A stretch of 64,000 nucleotides of DNA from Paeniglutamicibacter sulfureus. Lineage in GTDB: Bacteria; Actinomycetota; Actinomycetes; Actinomycetales; Micrococcaceae. How positions within the stretch are numbered: the first letter of the stretch is position 1; each line of letters begins with the position of its first letter. The notes beneath the pieces were generated by a model, which had not been told where the DNA came from, ran no database searches, and saw nothing but the letters and a program-made list of their open reading frames with translations. The DNA lies in NCBI RefSeq assembly GCF_039535115.1, contig NZ_BAAAWO010000001.1:2232001-2296000 (forward strand). The letters run 5' to 3'. Positions 51,833 through 60,121 of this stretch are shown piece by piece. The position numbers and the translations under genes are program-made.

Positions 51833-54508
51833 ATGCATCAACAACGAACACTGGCGCTCATGGCCCGACTGCTGCAGTTGGCCGAGGCCGGCAGCGCCCA
51901 GCTGGTGGTGGTCAGCGGGCCGGCCGGGTGCGGGAAAAGCGCCTTGGTCCGGCGTTTCATGGACAACAACAAGCACCTTGCCTCGTGGAGTGCCTCGGGC
52001 GCGAGGTGGGAAAAGAACGTTCCCGGATCGGCCTTGCAGGAATTGCTCGGCCCCACGGACACTGATGACTCCCCCCTTGCCGAAGGCCTGCTCGCCTTCA
52101 TCCGCAATGCGGGAAGGCAAAGCGGAATCCTCTTGCTGGAAAACCTGCAATGGATCGATGCCCAGTCCCTCGCCGCGTTGCTGTTTGCCTGGCGGCGGCT
52201 GCGCACCGAAAAGCTGCTGGTCATTCTGACCCTGCGCGAGGAGGAAGCTGCCTTCCTGCCGCCGGGTGCCCGCGAACTTCTCGAGTCACAGCACAGCACC
52301 ACGATCGACCTGGATCCGCCCACTGCTGCCGCATTGAAGGAAATTTCCGTGTCCCGGCTCGGCGTGGACCTCTCGGCGGCCGCGGCCGACCAGTTGGCCG
52401 GCTACACCGCAGGCAACATCCACACCGCCTTGGAACTGATCCGGGAAAACCCCGACGAAACCTGGAACCACCTGAACCACCGGTTCCCGGCTCCCCGGGC
52501 CGTCACCGCAGAGGTCTCCGAGCGGTTGGACGCCTTGTCGGTGCCCGCCCGCTCCGTCATCGAGGCCGCCGCCATCCTGGGCGTTGGCCCCCGGCTGGAA
52601 CGGGTCGTCGCCCTGGCCGAGGTCGGGGACCCGCTGCCCCTGCTGGAGGAGTGCGTGGCCTCCGGGCTGGTGGAGGTTGCCGGCAGCGGCGGAAACCTTT
52701 CGCTGCTGTTCAACGGCCACATCAATCACATGGCCGTCTACCACCTGGTCCCTCTCTCGCGCCGCCTGGCCCTGCATGCAGCGGCTGCCGCCCTGGGCGA
52801 GAACGCGGGCGACGCGCTGGCACACCGCGCCGATGCCACGTTGCTTTCCGATCCAGCCCTGTCACACCAGCTGGAGCTCTTTGCCGAGAGCCAGGCGGGC
52901 AAGGGCGAGTGGGCTTCGGCCGCCATAGCGCTGCACCGTGCCGCGCATCTTGCGACCCACGCCGAGGACCGCGAGCCTCTCCTGCTCAAGGCCGTCGATG
53001 CGACGGTGGCTGCCGGCGAACTGCCCCGCGCCCTGGCCTACTCCGAGGAACTGGCTTCCCTGGCGGCCAGCCCCGAGAGCGACCTGCTCTCCGGTTACAT
53101 TGCCATCCTCCAGGGCCAGGCGCCGACAGCTGACCGCTGGCTCTCCCGCGCGTGGTCGGGCGCCGAGGACGCGCAGCAAATCGACATCATGGCCACCGTT
53201 TCCCAGCGCCGGGTCCTTGACTCGCTGGGCCGGCTGGATGGGCACAGGATTGTGTCATGGGCCGAACGGACCCTGGAGCTGGCCGAAGCGGAAAGCCCGG
53301 TGGCCGTGGAGTCCTCGGCCGTCCAGGGACTGGGCCTGGGCATGTTGGGCCGGGGGCCCGAGGGTGAGAAGATCCTGTCGCGTATGCTCGCCACCTTGCC
53401 CGCCGGCGCCCAGCGGCAACGCGCCGAAATGGCCATGGGATGGCTGCACGTGGCCGGGGACCAAATCGAACTGGCCCGGCACGAACTGATGATCTCCAGC
53501 TCCACCGACTACACCGAAGGATCCCACCGCATCGCCCTGTGGGCCAGGGCCTGGCTGGCCCGGGCCGAGTATTCGGCCGGCGACTGGGACCAGGCCCTGG
53601 AGACCGTGCGTGCAGGCGTCGCACTGCAGGAACGATCCGGCATCGAGCTGGTTCGCCCCCTGCTGCACTACACCGCGGTGCAGATCCACGCCATGCGAGG
53701 GGAGCAGGAGGAAGTCGAGGCCCACCTGGCCAAGGCCTGGGCCAGGACCGGAAGCTACGAGGTCATGCAGGTGCCCTACCGGATGGCCAGGGGTGCCTCG
53801 GCCCGCGCCCGCGCCGACTACGACGAGGTCATCCTGGCGTTGGAGCCCCTTTTGCTGCTGGACCGCTCGCGCGGGATCGATGAGCCGGGGTTCTGGCCGT
53901 GGCACGACATGTACGCGGATGCGTTGGTGCGCAAGGAACGCTATGACGAGGCCCTGGAGTTCATGGAGCCGCTCATGGCGGCCGCCCGCAGGTGCAAGCA
54001 CCGCTCGACCACAGCACGCTTCCTGGTGGTGCGCGGGCAGGTGCTCGCTTCACGCGGCGACCTGGAAGGATCTCGCGACGCGTTCGAGGAGGCACTGGCC
54101 CTGTTGCAGGGGCTCACGCTGCCGGTGCTGCGGGCAAATGTCGAGTACGCCTACGGGCAGTCGTTGCGCCGCGCAGGCAAGCGCGGCGAATCCGCCGGTC
54201 CGCTGACCCGTGCGCTGGCAGGTTACACGCAGCTGGGGGCGACGATTTACATCGAACGCTGCAACCGCGAACTCAAGGCCACCGGCATCAGCGTCCCGCG
54301 CCGGGACGCCGCCGACTGGTCCTCGCTCACCTCGCAGGAAAAGGCGGTGGCCTCGCTGGTTTGTGCAGGTGCCAGCAACAAGAAGGCCGCCGAGGAGCTG
54401 TTCATCGGAGCCAAGACGGTCCAGTACCACCTGACCCGGATCTATGCGAAGCTGGGCGTATCCTCGCGCACCGAACTCGCCGCGCGGTATCGGGACGCCG
54501 ACAACTAG
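51833..54508 (+). CDS. benR: LuxR-family ATPase-type transcriptional activator, BenR
   Basis: 891-aa regulator with a P-loop ATPase-like N-terminus (Walker A VVSGPAGCGKSALVRRF at about residues 25-41; Walker B-like GILLLENLQWIDAQ near 103), a long helical tetratricopeptide-type middle and a LuxR helix-turn-helix at the C-terminus (WSSLTSQEKAVASLV, then NKKAAEELFIGAKTVQYHL). This MalT/LAL-type build and place next to benK match BenR of Corynebacterium, which activates ben genes in response to benzoate. It is distinct from the AraC-type BenR of Pseudomonas. Start ATG at 51833; a TTG about 20 bp upstream is an alternative. Confidence 0.88.
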   Translation: MHQQRTLALMARLLQLAEAGSAQLVVVSGPAGCGKSALVRRFMDNNKHLASWSASGARWEKNVPGSALQELLGPTDTDDSPLAEGLLAFIRNAGRQSGILLLENLQWIDAQSLAALLFAWRRLRTEKLLVILTLREEEAAFLPPGARELLESQHSTTIDLDPPTAAALKEISVSRLGVDLSAAAADQLAGYTAGNIHTALELIRENPDETWNHLNHRFPAPRAVTAEVSERLDALSVPARSVIEAAAILGVGPRLERVVALAEVGDPLPLLEECVASGLVEVAGSGGNLSLLFNGHINHMAVYHLVPLSRRLALHAAAAALGENAGDALAHRADATLLSDPALSHQLELFAESQAGKGEWASAAIALHRAAHLATHAEDREPLLLKAVDATVAAGELPRALAYSEELASLAASPESDLLSGYIAILQGQAPTADRWLSRAWSGAEDAQQIDIMATVSQRRVLDSLGRLDGHRIVSWAERTLELAEAESPVAVESSAVQGLGLGMLGRGPEGEKILSRMLATLPAGAQRQRAEMAMGWLHVAGDQIELARHELMISSSTDYTEGSHRIALWARAWLARAEYSAGDWDQALETVRAGVALQERSGIELVRPLLHYTAVQIHAMRGEQEEVEAHLAKAWARTGSYEVMQVPYRMARGASARARADYDEVILALEPLLLLDRSRGIDEPGFWPWHDMYADALVRKERYDEALEFMEPLMAAARRCKHRSTTARFLVVRGQVLASRGDLEGSRDAFEEALALLQGLTLPVLRANVEYAYGQSLRRAGKRGESAGPLTRALAGYTQLGATIYIERCNRELKATGISVPRRDAADWSSLTSQEKAVASLVCAGASNKKAAEELFIGAKTVQYHLTRIYAKLGVSSRTELAARYRDADN

Positions 54509-54546
54509 CCTTGGGAATGCCGGATGGCCGGGCGTAGCCTGAGTAC

Positions 54547-55341
54547 ATGGAATCCGACGTCCTGAAGCTGCGTCTGGCCACGGGGATCGAGGTGCCGTGT
54601 TTCGTCCACGGCGACGTGGATGCCAGGCCGCTGATGTTGCTGCATGCGTGGGGAGAATCCCGGAGAAGCTTCGACCGCCTGGTGCCCAGGCTCGCCGGCT
54701 TCAGGGTTCTTGCGCCCGACCTGCGGGGGCACGGTGATGCGGAAAAGCCCGGGGACGGCTATTCCCTGGTGGCACAAGCTGCCGATGCCGCAGCCATCTT
54801 GGATGCCTTGGATGTACCTGCTGCATTCGTCCTTGGCTCATCCAGCGGCGGCTACGTGGCCCAGCAATTGGCCGTAGACCACGGTCAACGGGTGCAGGCC
54901 CTGGTGTTGGCTGGAACCCCCTTGACCCTGCGGAGGCGACCCGAATTCGCGGATTCGGTCGAGGCCCTCACGGATCCCGTGAGCGTCGACTGGGTCAGGG
55001 ATTCCCTGTCCTGGTTTCCCCTGCAGCATGCGGTTCCAGAGTGGTACCTTCAGGACCGGGTGCTCGACGGTGCGGCAATGCCCGCGGACATCTGGAGGGC
55101 CAGCTTGGAGGGCCTATGCGAAGCCACCCCGCCCACCGAATCGGGAACCATCGATGCGCCGGCCTTGATTTTGTGGGGTGGACGCGACCCCGTGCTTTCG
55201 CGGGCGGATGAGGAAACCCTGTGCGAGCGGATCGCAGGTTCCTTCCTGAAAATCTATCCGGAGGCAGGGCATCTGGTCCTGTGGGAACGTCCTGCCCAGG
55301 TGGCAGCGGATACGACGGCTTTTCTTGGCTCGCTCGGTTGA
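54547..55341 (+). CDS. Alpha/beta hydrolase, possible enol-lactonase
   Basis: 264-aa alpha/beta hydrolase. Nucleophile elbow GSSSGG near residues 98-103, oxyanion region LLHAWGES, APDLRGHG, acid in WGGRDPVL and catalytic His in EAGHLVLWE near 240. Its position between the ben and cat clusters raises the option of 3-oxoadipate enol-lactonase (PcaD), the step after CatC, and its overall pattern (YSLVAQAADAAAILDAL) is compatible. The nucleophile motif differs from usual PcaD (GLSMGG type), so the assignment is open. It follows benR by 38 bp. Confidence 0.7.
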   Translation: MESDVLKLRLATGIEVPCFVHGDVDARPLMLLHAWGESRRSFDRLVPRLAGFRVLAPDLRGHGDAEKPGDGYSLVAQAADAAAILDALDVPAAFVLGSSSGGYVAQQLAVDHGQRVQALVLAGTPLTLRRRPEFADSVEALTDPVSVDWVRDSLSWFPLQHAVPEWYLQDRVLDGAAMPADIWRASLEGLCEATPPTESGTIDAPALILWGGRDPVLSRADEETLCERIAGSFLKIYPEAGHLVLWERPAQVAADTTAFLGSLG

Positions 55342-55442
55342 GCCTCACAGGATCGACAAGGTGGCAGCCGGCTGGGCATTCTTGGCCGCGTCGATTCGAT
55401 CCGCCAGGGTGGCGAGCGTGCGGGGCACCCTGGGACGACGAG

Positions 55443-55486
55443 GCCGGAGGCCCCGGACAGCGTCATTGCTGTCCGGGGCCTCCGGC
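55443..55486. terminator. Perfect 19-bp bidirectional terminator
   Basis: Arms 55443-55461 and 55468-55486 are exact reverse complements with loop GTCATT. It separates the plus-strand ben side from the minus-strand cat side and can serve both the hydrolase gene and the small gene at 55515. Confidence 0.85.
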
Positions 55487-55514
55487 ACGTGTCCGTGCTG
55501 CTGTGGACGAAAGT

Positions 55515-55703
55515 TTAGGCGGCAAGCATTGAGGCGTGGTGTTCGGTGGCCTGCAGGGCGGAATAGGGAAGTTCGCGTTCCGCTTCGGGCATCCATCCGG
55601 TCCAGGCCCAGTGGTTTAGTTCCTGGACGGTGTCGGTGGTGGTCCGCGAGTTGCGCGCGGACCGGTGTTCTCCTGCGGTCTTTCGCCGTGCCGAGGCAAA
55701 CAT
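55515..55703 (-). CDS. Small hypothetical protein (62 aa)
   Basis: A 62-codon gene with strong translation signals (AAGGAG seven bases before ATG 55703) and a terminator directly after it. The protein begins MFASARRKTAGEHRSARN, is basic at its N-terminus and contains WAWTGWMPEAERE followed by ALQATEHHAS. No domain recognised, no membrane segment. It follows the flavin reductase gene of the cat cluster on the same strand by about 80 bp, so it may be the last gene of that transcript. Confidence 0.6.
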   Translation of the reverse strand: MFASARRKTAGEHRSARNSRTTTDTVQELNHWAWTGWMPEAERELPYSALQATEHHASMLAA

Positions 55704-55784
55704 GATGTGCTCCTTTGGGGCCAAGTAATGCATGGATTTGATGGGTGAGTGATCCGCACCGTCGGTGCGGGCGCTCAAGTGGTG

Positions 55785-56336
55785 TTACGGGATGAATGGC
55801 TGGAAGGACCTGGCGCCGGCGAACCAGCTTTCACCCTGTCCGTCCTCGAGTCGTTCACCGATCCGGCGGAACGTGCCCTCGTGGAAGAGCAGCGGATCCG
55901 CATCCCCCAGCGCCACCGAGCTGACTTCGCCAACCACGATGATGTGGTCGCCTCCGTCGTAGTTGTTCCACGCCCGGCATTCCAGCGTGGCTGCGTTGCC
56001 CACCAGCACCGGGACGTTTCCATTCAGGACCCACTCGGGTTCGCAATCGATCGGTTCGCCGGCGAAGTGCTTGGCCGCCTTCAGCTGGCCGTCCGAAAGG
56101 ATGTTGATGGCGAAGGATGAGCCATCCAGGTGCTTGGCGGCCTTGGAGCTGCGGGTCAAGATGATCTGGGCCAGGGGCGGATCCATCGACACCGCGGCGA
56201 ACGCCGTCACCATGGCGCCGTAGGGTTTGCCGTCAGTGCCCTGTGTGGTGACCACCGTGACGCCGGTGACAAATTGCCCGAATACGCTCCGCAGTTCCAT
56301 CGCGTCCACCGGTTTCGACATGGTTTCCTGGGTCAT
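55785..56336 (-). CDS. Flavin reductase family protein (HpaC-like)
   Basis: 183-aa FMN-binding split-barrel reductase that supplies reduced flavin to a partner monooxygenase. Motifs: FVTGVTVVTTQGTDGKPYGAMVTAF (cited as TGVTVVTTQ and GKPYGAMVTAF, about residues 23-47), FAINILSDGQ, and ALGDADPLLFHEGTFRRI near the C-terminus. Length typical (160-190). No oxygenase partner is in the window. Its place after catA suggests a role in aromatic catabolism, perhaps a phenol or salicylate-type monooxygenase encoded elsewhere. Confidence 0.85.
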   Translation of the reverse strand: MTQETMSKPVDAMELRSVFGQFVTGVTVVTTQGTDGKPYGAMVTAFAAVSMDPPLAQIILTRSSKAAKHLDGSSFAINILSDGQLKAAKHFAGEPIDCEPEWVLNGNVPVLVGNAATLECRAWNNYDGGDHIIVVGEVSSVALGDADPLLFHEGTFRRIGERLEDGQGESWFAGARSFQPFIP

Positions 56337-56447
56337 TGCGGGTTCTCTTTCACATCAAATTACAGGGATACGAAATGGGTCATGGTGTTGTCTTGGTACC
56401 CCTTTGTGACGCCGCGCGGCATCACGGAAAGCATGGTGGTACGACAA

Positions 56448-56484
56448 CGGCGGGGTCCCCGAATGCATTCCGGGAGCCCCGCCG
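56448..56484 (-). terminator. catA terminator
   Basis: CGGCGGGG 56448-56455 pairs with CCCCGCCG 56477-56484, with inner TCCC/GGGA and the palindrome GAATGCATTC at the top. It lies 23 bp after the catA stop on the minus strand. Confidence 0.75.
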
Positions 56485-56506
56485 TGACGAGGTGGGGGTG
56501 TGGACC

Positions 56507-57361
56507 CTACTTGGACTCGGGGTCAAGCACGAAGTCGTAGGTGGTCTGAACGCCTTCACCCTCGGTTGCCGGCTGGATGTCCAGGAGCAGTTCCGGCTTC
56601 ACAGCGGTCGCGATGTCGTCGTCATTGTGCGCGTCGCCCGGGAAGTACAGCTGGGCGGTGAGCAGCTCGTGGCCCGGTGCGGAAACCTTCAGGTGCAGGT
56701 GGGCCGGGCGCCAGGCGTGCCATCCGGCGGCGGCGATCAACTGGCCGCAGGCACCGTCGGTCGGGATCTGGTACGGGGCAGGCTGCATGGTGTTGATCTG
56801 GAAGTTGCCTTCCTCGTCTGCGATGAAGGTGCCGCGCAGGTTCCAGTCCGGGATGTTCGGAGCGAACTGCGAGTAGAAGCCCTCTTCGTCCGCGTGCCAC
56901 AGCTCGATCTTGGCGTTCTTCAGTGCCGAGCCGTCGGTCGAGCGCACCTGGCCCTGGAAGAGCAGGTGGGTGCCCTTCTCGTCCTCGCGCATCTCAATGG
57001 TGGCCGGGGACTTCTGCTCCGGGGCTTCCGGGATGTAGTACGGGCCCTCGATGGAGCCCTTGTTGCCCTCGCGGTGGTCGGTGGCCACTTCCTCGACCGA
57101 GTGCTCGAGCCACACGTCCATGAACAGCGGCCATTCGCCGTCTTCGCCGACCTTGATCAGCCATGCCTTCAGTGCGTTGAACTCGTCGTAGCTGACGCGC
57201 TCTTCGAGGATGATGTCGTTGGCGGCCTCGATCAGCTTGCTGGCCAGCAGGTTGACGCGCTCGACGTCGGCGGTGATCGATGCCGTCTTGCCGGACTGGC
57301 GGAAACGGTCGGTGGCGGCGTTGCCTGAGGCTGCGGCGCTTGCGGTGGTTTCGGTGCTCAC
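56507..57361 (-). CDS. catA: Catechol 1,2-dioxygenase
   Basis: 284-aa intradiol ring-cleavage dioxygenase turning catechol into cis,cis-muconate with non-haem Fe(III). The four iron ligands are visible: Tyr in GPYYIPEAP (about residue 106 onward), Tyr within WHADEEGFYSQF, and two His in RPAHLHLKVSAPGH near 222-226. The N-terminal helical dimerisation domain (residues 25-95) is complete. Start GTG at 57361 follows AGAAGGAG. It is the last cat gene and has its own upstream region with a CRP/GlxR-type site. Confidence 0.95.
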   Translation of the reverse strand: MSTETTASAAASGNAATDRFRQSGKTASITADVERVNLLASKLIEAANDIILEERVSYDEFNALKAWLIKVGEDGEWPLFMDVWLEHSVEEVATDHREGNKGSIEGPYYIPEAPEQKSPATIEMREDEKGTHLLFQGQVRSTDGSALKNAKIELWHADEEGFYSQFAPNIPDWNLRGTFIADEEGNFQINTMQPAPYQIPTDGACGQLIAAAGWHAWRPAHLHLKVSAPGHELLTAQLYFPGDAHNDDDIATAVKPELLLDIQPATEGEGVQTTYDFVLDPESK

Positions 57362-57426
57362 GAGTTGCTCCTTCTATCTCCAGTTGGAGGGGGGTGTTGA
57401 TGCGCTGGTCTGACGTCACATGATGC

Positions 57427-57469
57427 GGTGACTACAGTCACAGCGACTTTCTATGCATTCAATGTATGC
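57427..57469 (-). promoter_or_regulatory. catA upstream control sites
   Basis: GGTGA-CTACAG-TCACA (57427-57442; TGTGA-N6-TCACC on the minus strand) matches the CRP/GlxR consensus at 9 of 10 positions. Next to it TGCATTCAATGTATGC (57454-57469) is an imperfect palindrome. Both lie 65-110 bp upstream of the catA start. The octamer ATGTATGC recurs upstream of catR at 60025-60032. Confidence 0.5.
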
Positions 57470-57573
57470 CGGTTATTGAGAAGAGGGAAATACTTCTTTC
57501 CGATCCATTGAGACGCTCTGCATATAGGACCGCAATTGGCAGCCTTTCTTGCAATTAACGCCCCGCGGCCAAT

Positions 57574-57609
57574 GGAATGGGCCGGATCCAAAAGGACCCG
57601 ACCCATTCC
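57574..57609 (-). terminator. catC terminator
   Basis: Arms 57574-57589 and 57594-57609 pair over 16 positions with two mismatches around AAAA (TTTT in the minus-strand loop). It lies 36 bp past the catC stop, separating catRBC from catA. Confidence 0.65.
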
Positions 57610-57644
57610 GCATCATCCCCGCGGCGTTCCCGCCGCAGATCCGC

Positions 57645-57923
57645 CTAGCGGATCGAGTTCGGGTGCTTGGCCAGCGGCGTGACCTTGATCTTCATGTACG
57701 GGTACATCGGGAAACCGCTGAGGATCTGGTGCAGCTCGTCGTTGGATTCGACGTCGAACAGCGAGTGGTTGGCGTACTCGCCGACGATGCGCCAGATGCC
57801 TGCCATCTTGCCGCTGTTCTGCAGCTGGCCCGAGTATTCCTTTTCGCGGACCTGGAAATCGGCGATTTGGGCCTCGGTCAGGTGGGCCGGGAAGGTTACG
57901 TCCATGCGGGCTAGGAATATCAT
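57645..57923 (-). CDS. catC: Muconolactone delta-isomerase
   Basis: 92-aa enzyme converting muconolactone to 3-oxoadipate enol-lactone; the family forms decamers. The sequence is canonical: MIFLARMDVTFP at the N-terminus, EKEYSGQLQNSGKMAGIWRI (catalytic region with the conserved Glu), and SLFDVESNDELHQILSGFP, ending HPNSIR. Start ATG at 57923 with AGGAGAA. It follows catB by 33 bp and precedes the catC terminator. Confidence 0.95.
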   Translation of the reverse strand: MIFLARMDVTFPAHLTEAQIADFQVREKEYSGQLQNSGKMAGIWRIVGEYANHSLFDVESNDELHQILSGFPMYPYMKIKVTPLAKHPNSIR

Positions 57924-57956
57924 GTCTTCTCCTGGATTAAGCGTGGTTGGTGGGTG

Positions 57957-59057
57957 CTAGTTCTGGCGGTAGCGGGCGAGTTTTTCTTCGTCAATGGCTG
58001 CGCCGACACCGGGGACGTTGCGCACCGAGATGCGGCCACCGGTGATGCGGATGGGCTCGGCAATCAGGTCATCGGCCATGTCCAGGAAGTTGGACAGCTC
58101 ACCGGCGCGGCGGTTGCTCGCCTCATGGGCGGCACCGAAGGTCACGGTGGCCAACGATCCGATCTGGGTGTCGATCTGGTTGCCCATGGTGACATCGACG
58201 CCGAGCCCGGTGCACAGGCCCAGGATCTCGGTGGCCTCGGTGAACCCGCTGCGGGCGGTCTTGATGCAAATCGCGTTTGAGCCACCGGAGAGCAGTTCTC
58301 GGGATACGTCGCCTGCCGTCGGCACCGACTCGTCGCCCACAATGGGGATCGGGGACTTTTCCACGAGCCGGCGGCGGCTCATGGCTTCCTTCGCATCACA
58401 AGGCTCTTCCAGCGCCGTCAGGCCCAGGCCCTCGGTGCGGCGCAGGACTTCCATGGCCTCGTTTGCGGTCCAGCCGCGGTTGGCATCCAGGTAGAGCTCC
58501 ACGTCGTCGCCGAGTCCGGCGCGCAACACGTGGCAGGCCTCGATGTCCAGGGCCAGCGGGCGGCGCCCGACCTTCAGCTTGAAGGTGGTGATGCCGTACT
58601 CCTCGCCGAAGCGCAGCGCCTCGTCGAGCAGTTCCTGCGCCGGGCGGAAGCCAAGCATGTGCGAAACGCGCATCGAGTCGGAGTATCCGCCCAGCAGCTT
58701 GTGCACCGGGGTTCCCAGTGCCTTGCCCAACAGGTCCCACAGGGCGATGTCGAGGGCGCCCTTGGCGACCTGGTTGTGGATGGTTCGGGCCATCACCTCG
58801 TGCACCTTGCCGCGGTCGAAGGGATCCAGCCCGATCAACTGCGGTGCGAAGACGTTGTCGATGATCGTGATGATCGATTCCTGGGTCTCGCCATAGGTGT
58901 AGGGCCGCGGCGGGGCATCGGCCTCCCCCACCAGTCCGTCATCCGAGTGGAGGCGCACCAGCACGTGCTCGGCATCGGTGACCTGCCCGCTGGCAAACTT
59001 GAGCGGGTGCGTATAAGGGATCGAATAAGGGATTGCTTCGATGCGTAGGATCTTCAC
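57957..59057 (-). CDS. catB: Muconate cycloisomerase
   Basis: 366-aa enolase-superfamily enzyme closing cis,cis-muconate to (+)-muconolactone with Mn2+/Mg2+. Catalytic and metal residues: KxK in TTFKLKVGRR (about residues 155-164), metal Asp in LYLDANRGW near 188, Glu in LEEPCDA near 215, Asp in IVGDESV near 240 and the second Lys in ICIKTARSGF near 264. Length fits (370). Start GTG at 59057 overlaps the catR stop by 4 bp, an unusual coupling. Confidence 0.93.
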   Translation of the reverse strand: MKILRIEAIPYSIPYTHPLKFASGQVTDAEHVLVRLHSDDGLVGEADAPPRPYTYGETQESIITIIDNVFAPQLIGLDPFDRGKVHEVMARTIHNQVAKGALDIALWDLLGKALGTPVHKLLGGYSDSMRVSHMLGFRPAQELLDEALRFGEEYGITTFKLKVGRRPLALDIEACHVLRAGLGDDVELYLDANRGWTANEAMEVLRRTEGLGLTALEEPCDAKEAMSRRRLVEKSPIPIVGDESVPTAGDVSRELLSGGSNAICIKTARSGFTEATEILGLCTGLGVDVTMGNQIDTQIGSLATVTFGAAHEASNRRAGELSNFLDMADDLIAEPIRITGGRISVRNVPGVGAAIDEEKLARYRQN

Positions 59058-59956
59058 GCCGGGTTTCCTTCCGTGGGGGCTGGAGCCTCAAAGAGGTCCA
59101 AGAACTTTTTCAGCAGTGCGGTTTCGTTGTCGGTCTTCCAGGCAACGGCAAGATCGACCGCCGGCGCATTGCGCAGCTGGCGGAAGACAATGCCCTGCAA
59201 CGCGAACATGCGCCGGGCGGTGGGGACCAACGCGACGCCCATCCCGGCCGCGACGAACGACAGCAGGGTCGAGGTTTCCTGGGTCTCCTGGACAATTTGG
59301 GGGCTGAAGCCCGCCTGGCGGCAGGCCTCGATGGAGATGGTGTTCACCGCGGAACTCAGCGGGTAGGTGATAAAGGGTTCATCGGCCAGGTCCGAGAGGT
59401 CAAGCAAGCCACGCGATGCCAGCTCGTGGTCCTCGGGCAGGGCCACAACCAGTTCGTCCTTCTCCAAGAACTTCAGGCTCAGTTGGCTCGAACGGATTGG
59501 CGGTCGTAGTACGGCGACATCCACGCGCTGCTCTTCCAGCGCGATTTCCATTTCGGGGGTGAGCATCTCCCCCTGTACGTTCAGGCGCAGGCCGGGCATG
59601 TGGACCCGGGCGGCCTGCACGATCATGGGCATCAGCCGGTAGGTGGCCGTGCCGGAGACGCCGACCCGCAGTACGCCGCTGGCTCCCTGCCCCACGAGCT
59701 TGACGTCTTGTTCGAGCTTGTCGATCTCGGCCAGCAGCAACCGCGCCCGGGTCAGGAGCAATTCGCCGGCGGCGGTGAGGTCGACCTTGCGCGTGGTGCG
59801 CACCAACAGCTGGGTGCCCAGCTGCTCCTCGAGCGACTTGATTTGTTGGGACAGCGGAGGCTGGGCCATGTGCAGGCGCTGGGCCGCACGGCCGAAGTGT
59901 TTTTCCTCGGCCACCGCAATGAAGTACCGCATCTGACGTACTTCCACGTCGTCCAC
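59054..59956 (-). CDS. catR: LysR-family regulator of catechol catabolism
   Basis: 300-aa LysR regulator of the CatR/BenM type. Recognition region VEVRQMRYFIAVAEEKHFGR then AAQRLHMAQPPLSQQIKSLE (residues 4-43); effector domain from about 90, with HVETVG-like pocket residues not resolved. CatR normally responds to cis,cis-muconate. Unlike Pseudomonas and most relatives, where catR diverges from catBC, this gene reads in the same direction and overlaps catB by 4 bp. Start GTG at 59956. It would then control its own operon and, through the 57454 site, catA. Confidence 0.88.
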   Translation of the reverse strand: MDDVEVRQMRYFIAVAEEKHFGRAAQRLHMAQPPLSQQIKSLEEQLGTQLLVRTTRKVDLTAAGELLLTRARLLLAEIDKLEQDVKLVGQGASGVLRVGVSGTATYRLMPMIVQAARVHMPGLRLNVQGEMLTPEMEIALEEQRVDVAVLRPPIRSSQLSLKFLEKDELVVALPEDHELASRGLLDLSDLADEPFITYPLSSAVNTISIEACRQAGFSPQIVQETQETSTLLSFVAAGMGVALVPTARRMFALQGIVFRQLRNAPAVDLAVAWKTDNETALLKKFLDLFEAPAPTEGNPA

Positions 59957-60020
59957 CTCCGGTCATGGAGCACCGATGTGCACCACTGCCAGATTAGGAC
60001 GCAAAGATTACTTATGGGAA

Positions 60021-60059
60021 ATACATGTATGCGCGCGATTCAGATCCAATAAGTATCAG
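60021..60059 (-). promoter_or_regulatory. catRBC promoter/operator region
   Basis: ATACATGTAT (60021-60030) is a perfect palindrome, containing the octamer ATGTATGC (60025-60032) shared with the catA upstream region. ACTTAT near 60009 and ATAAGT near 60049 form a wider inverted pair around it. Position 65-100 bp upstream of catR suits a LysR site. Confidence 0.4.
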
Positions 60060-60121
60060 TGGCGCTCCCGGCTTCCGCACGGGTGAGATCAGGGACACGG
60101 AACGTGCCGCCCTTGCGGTGC

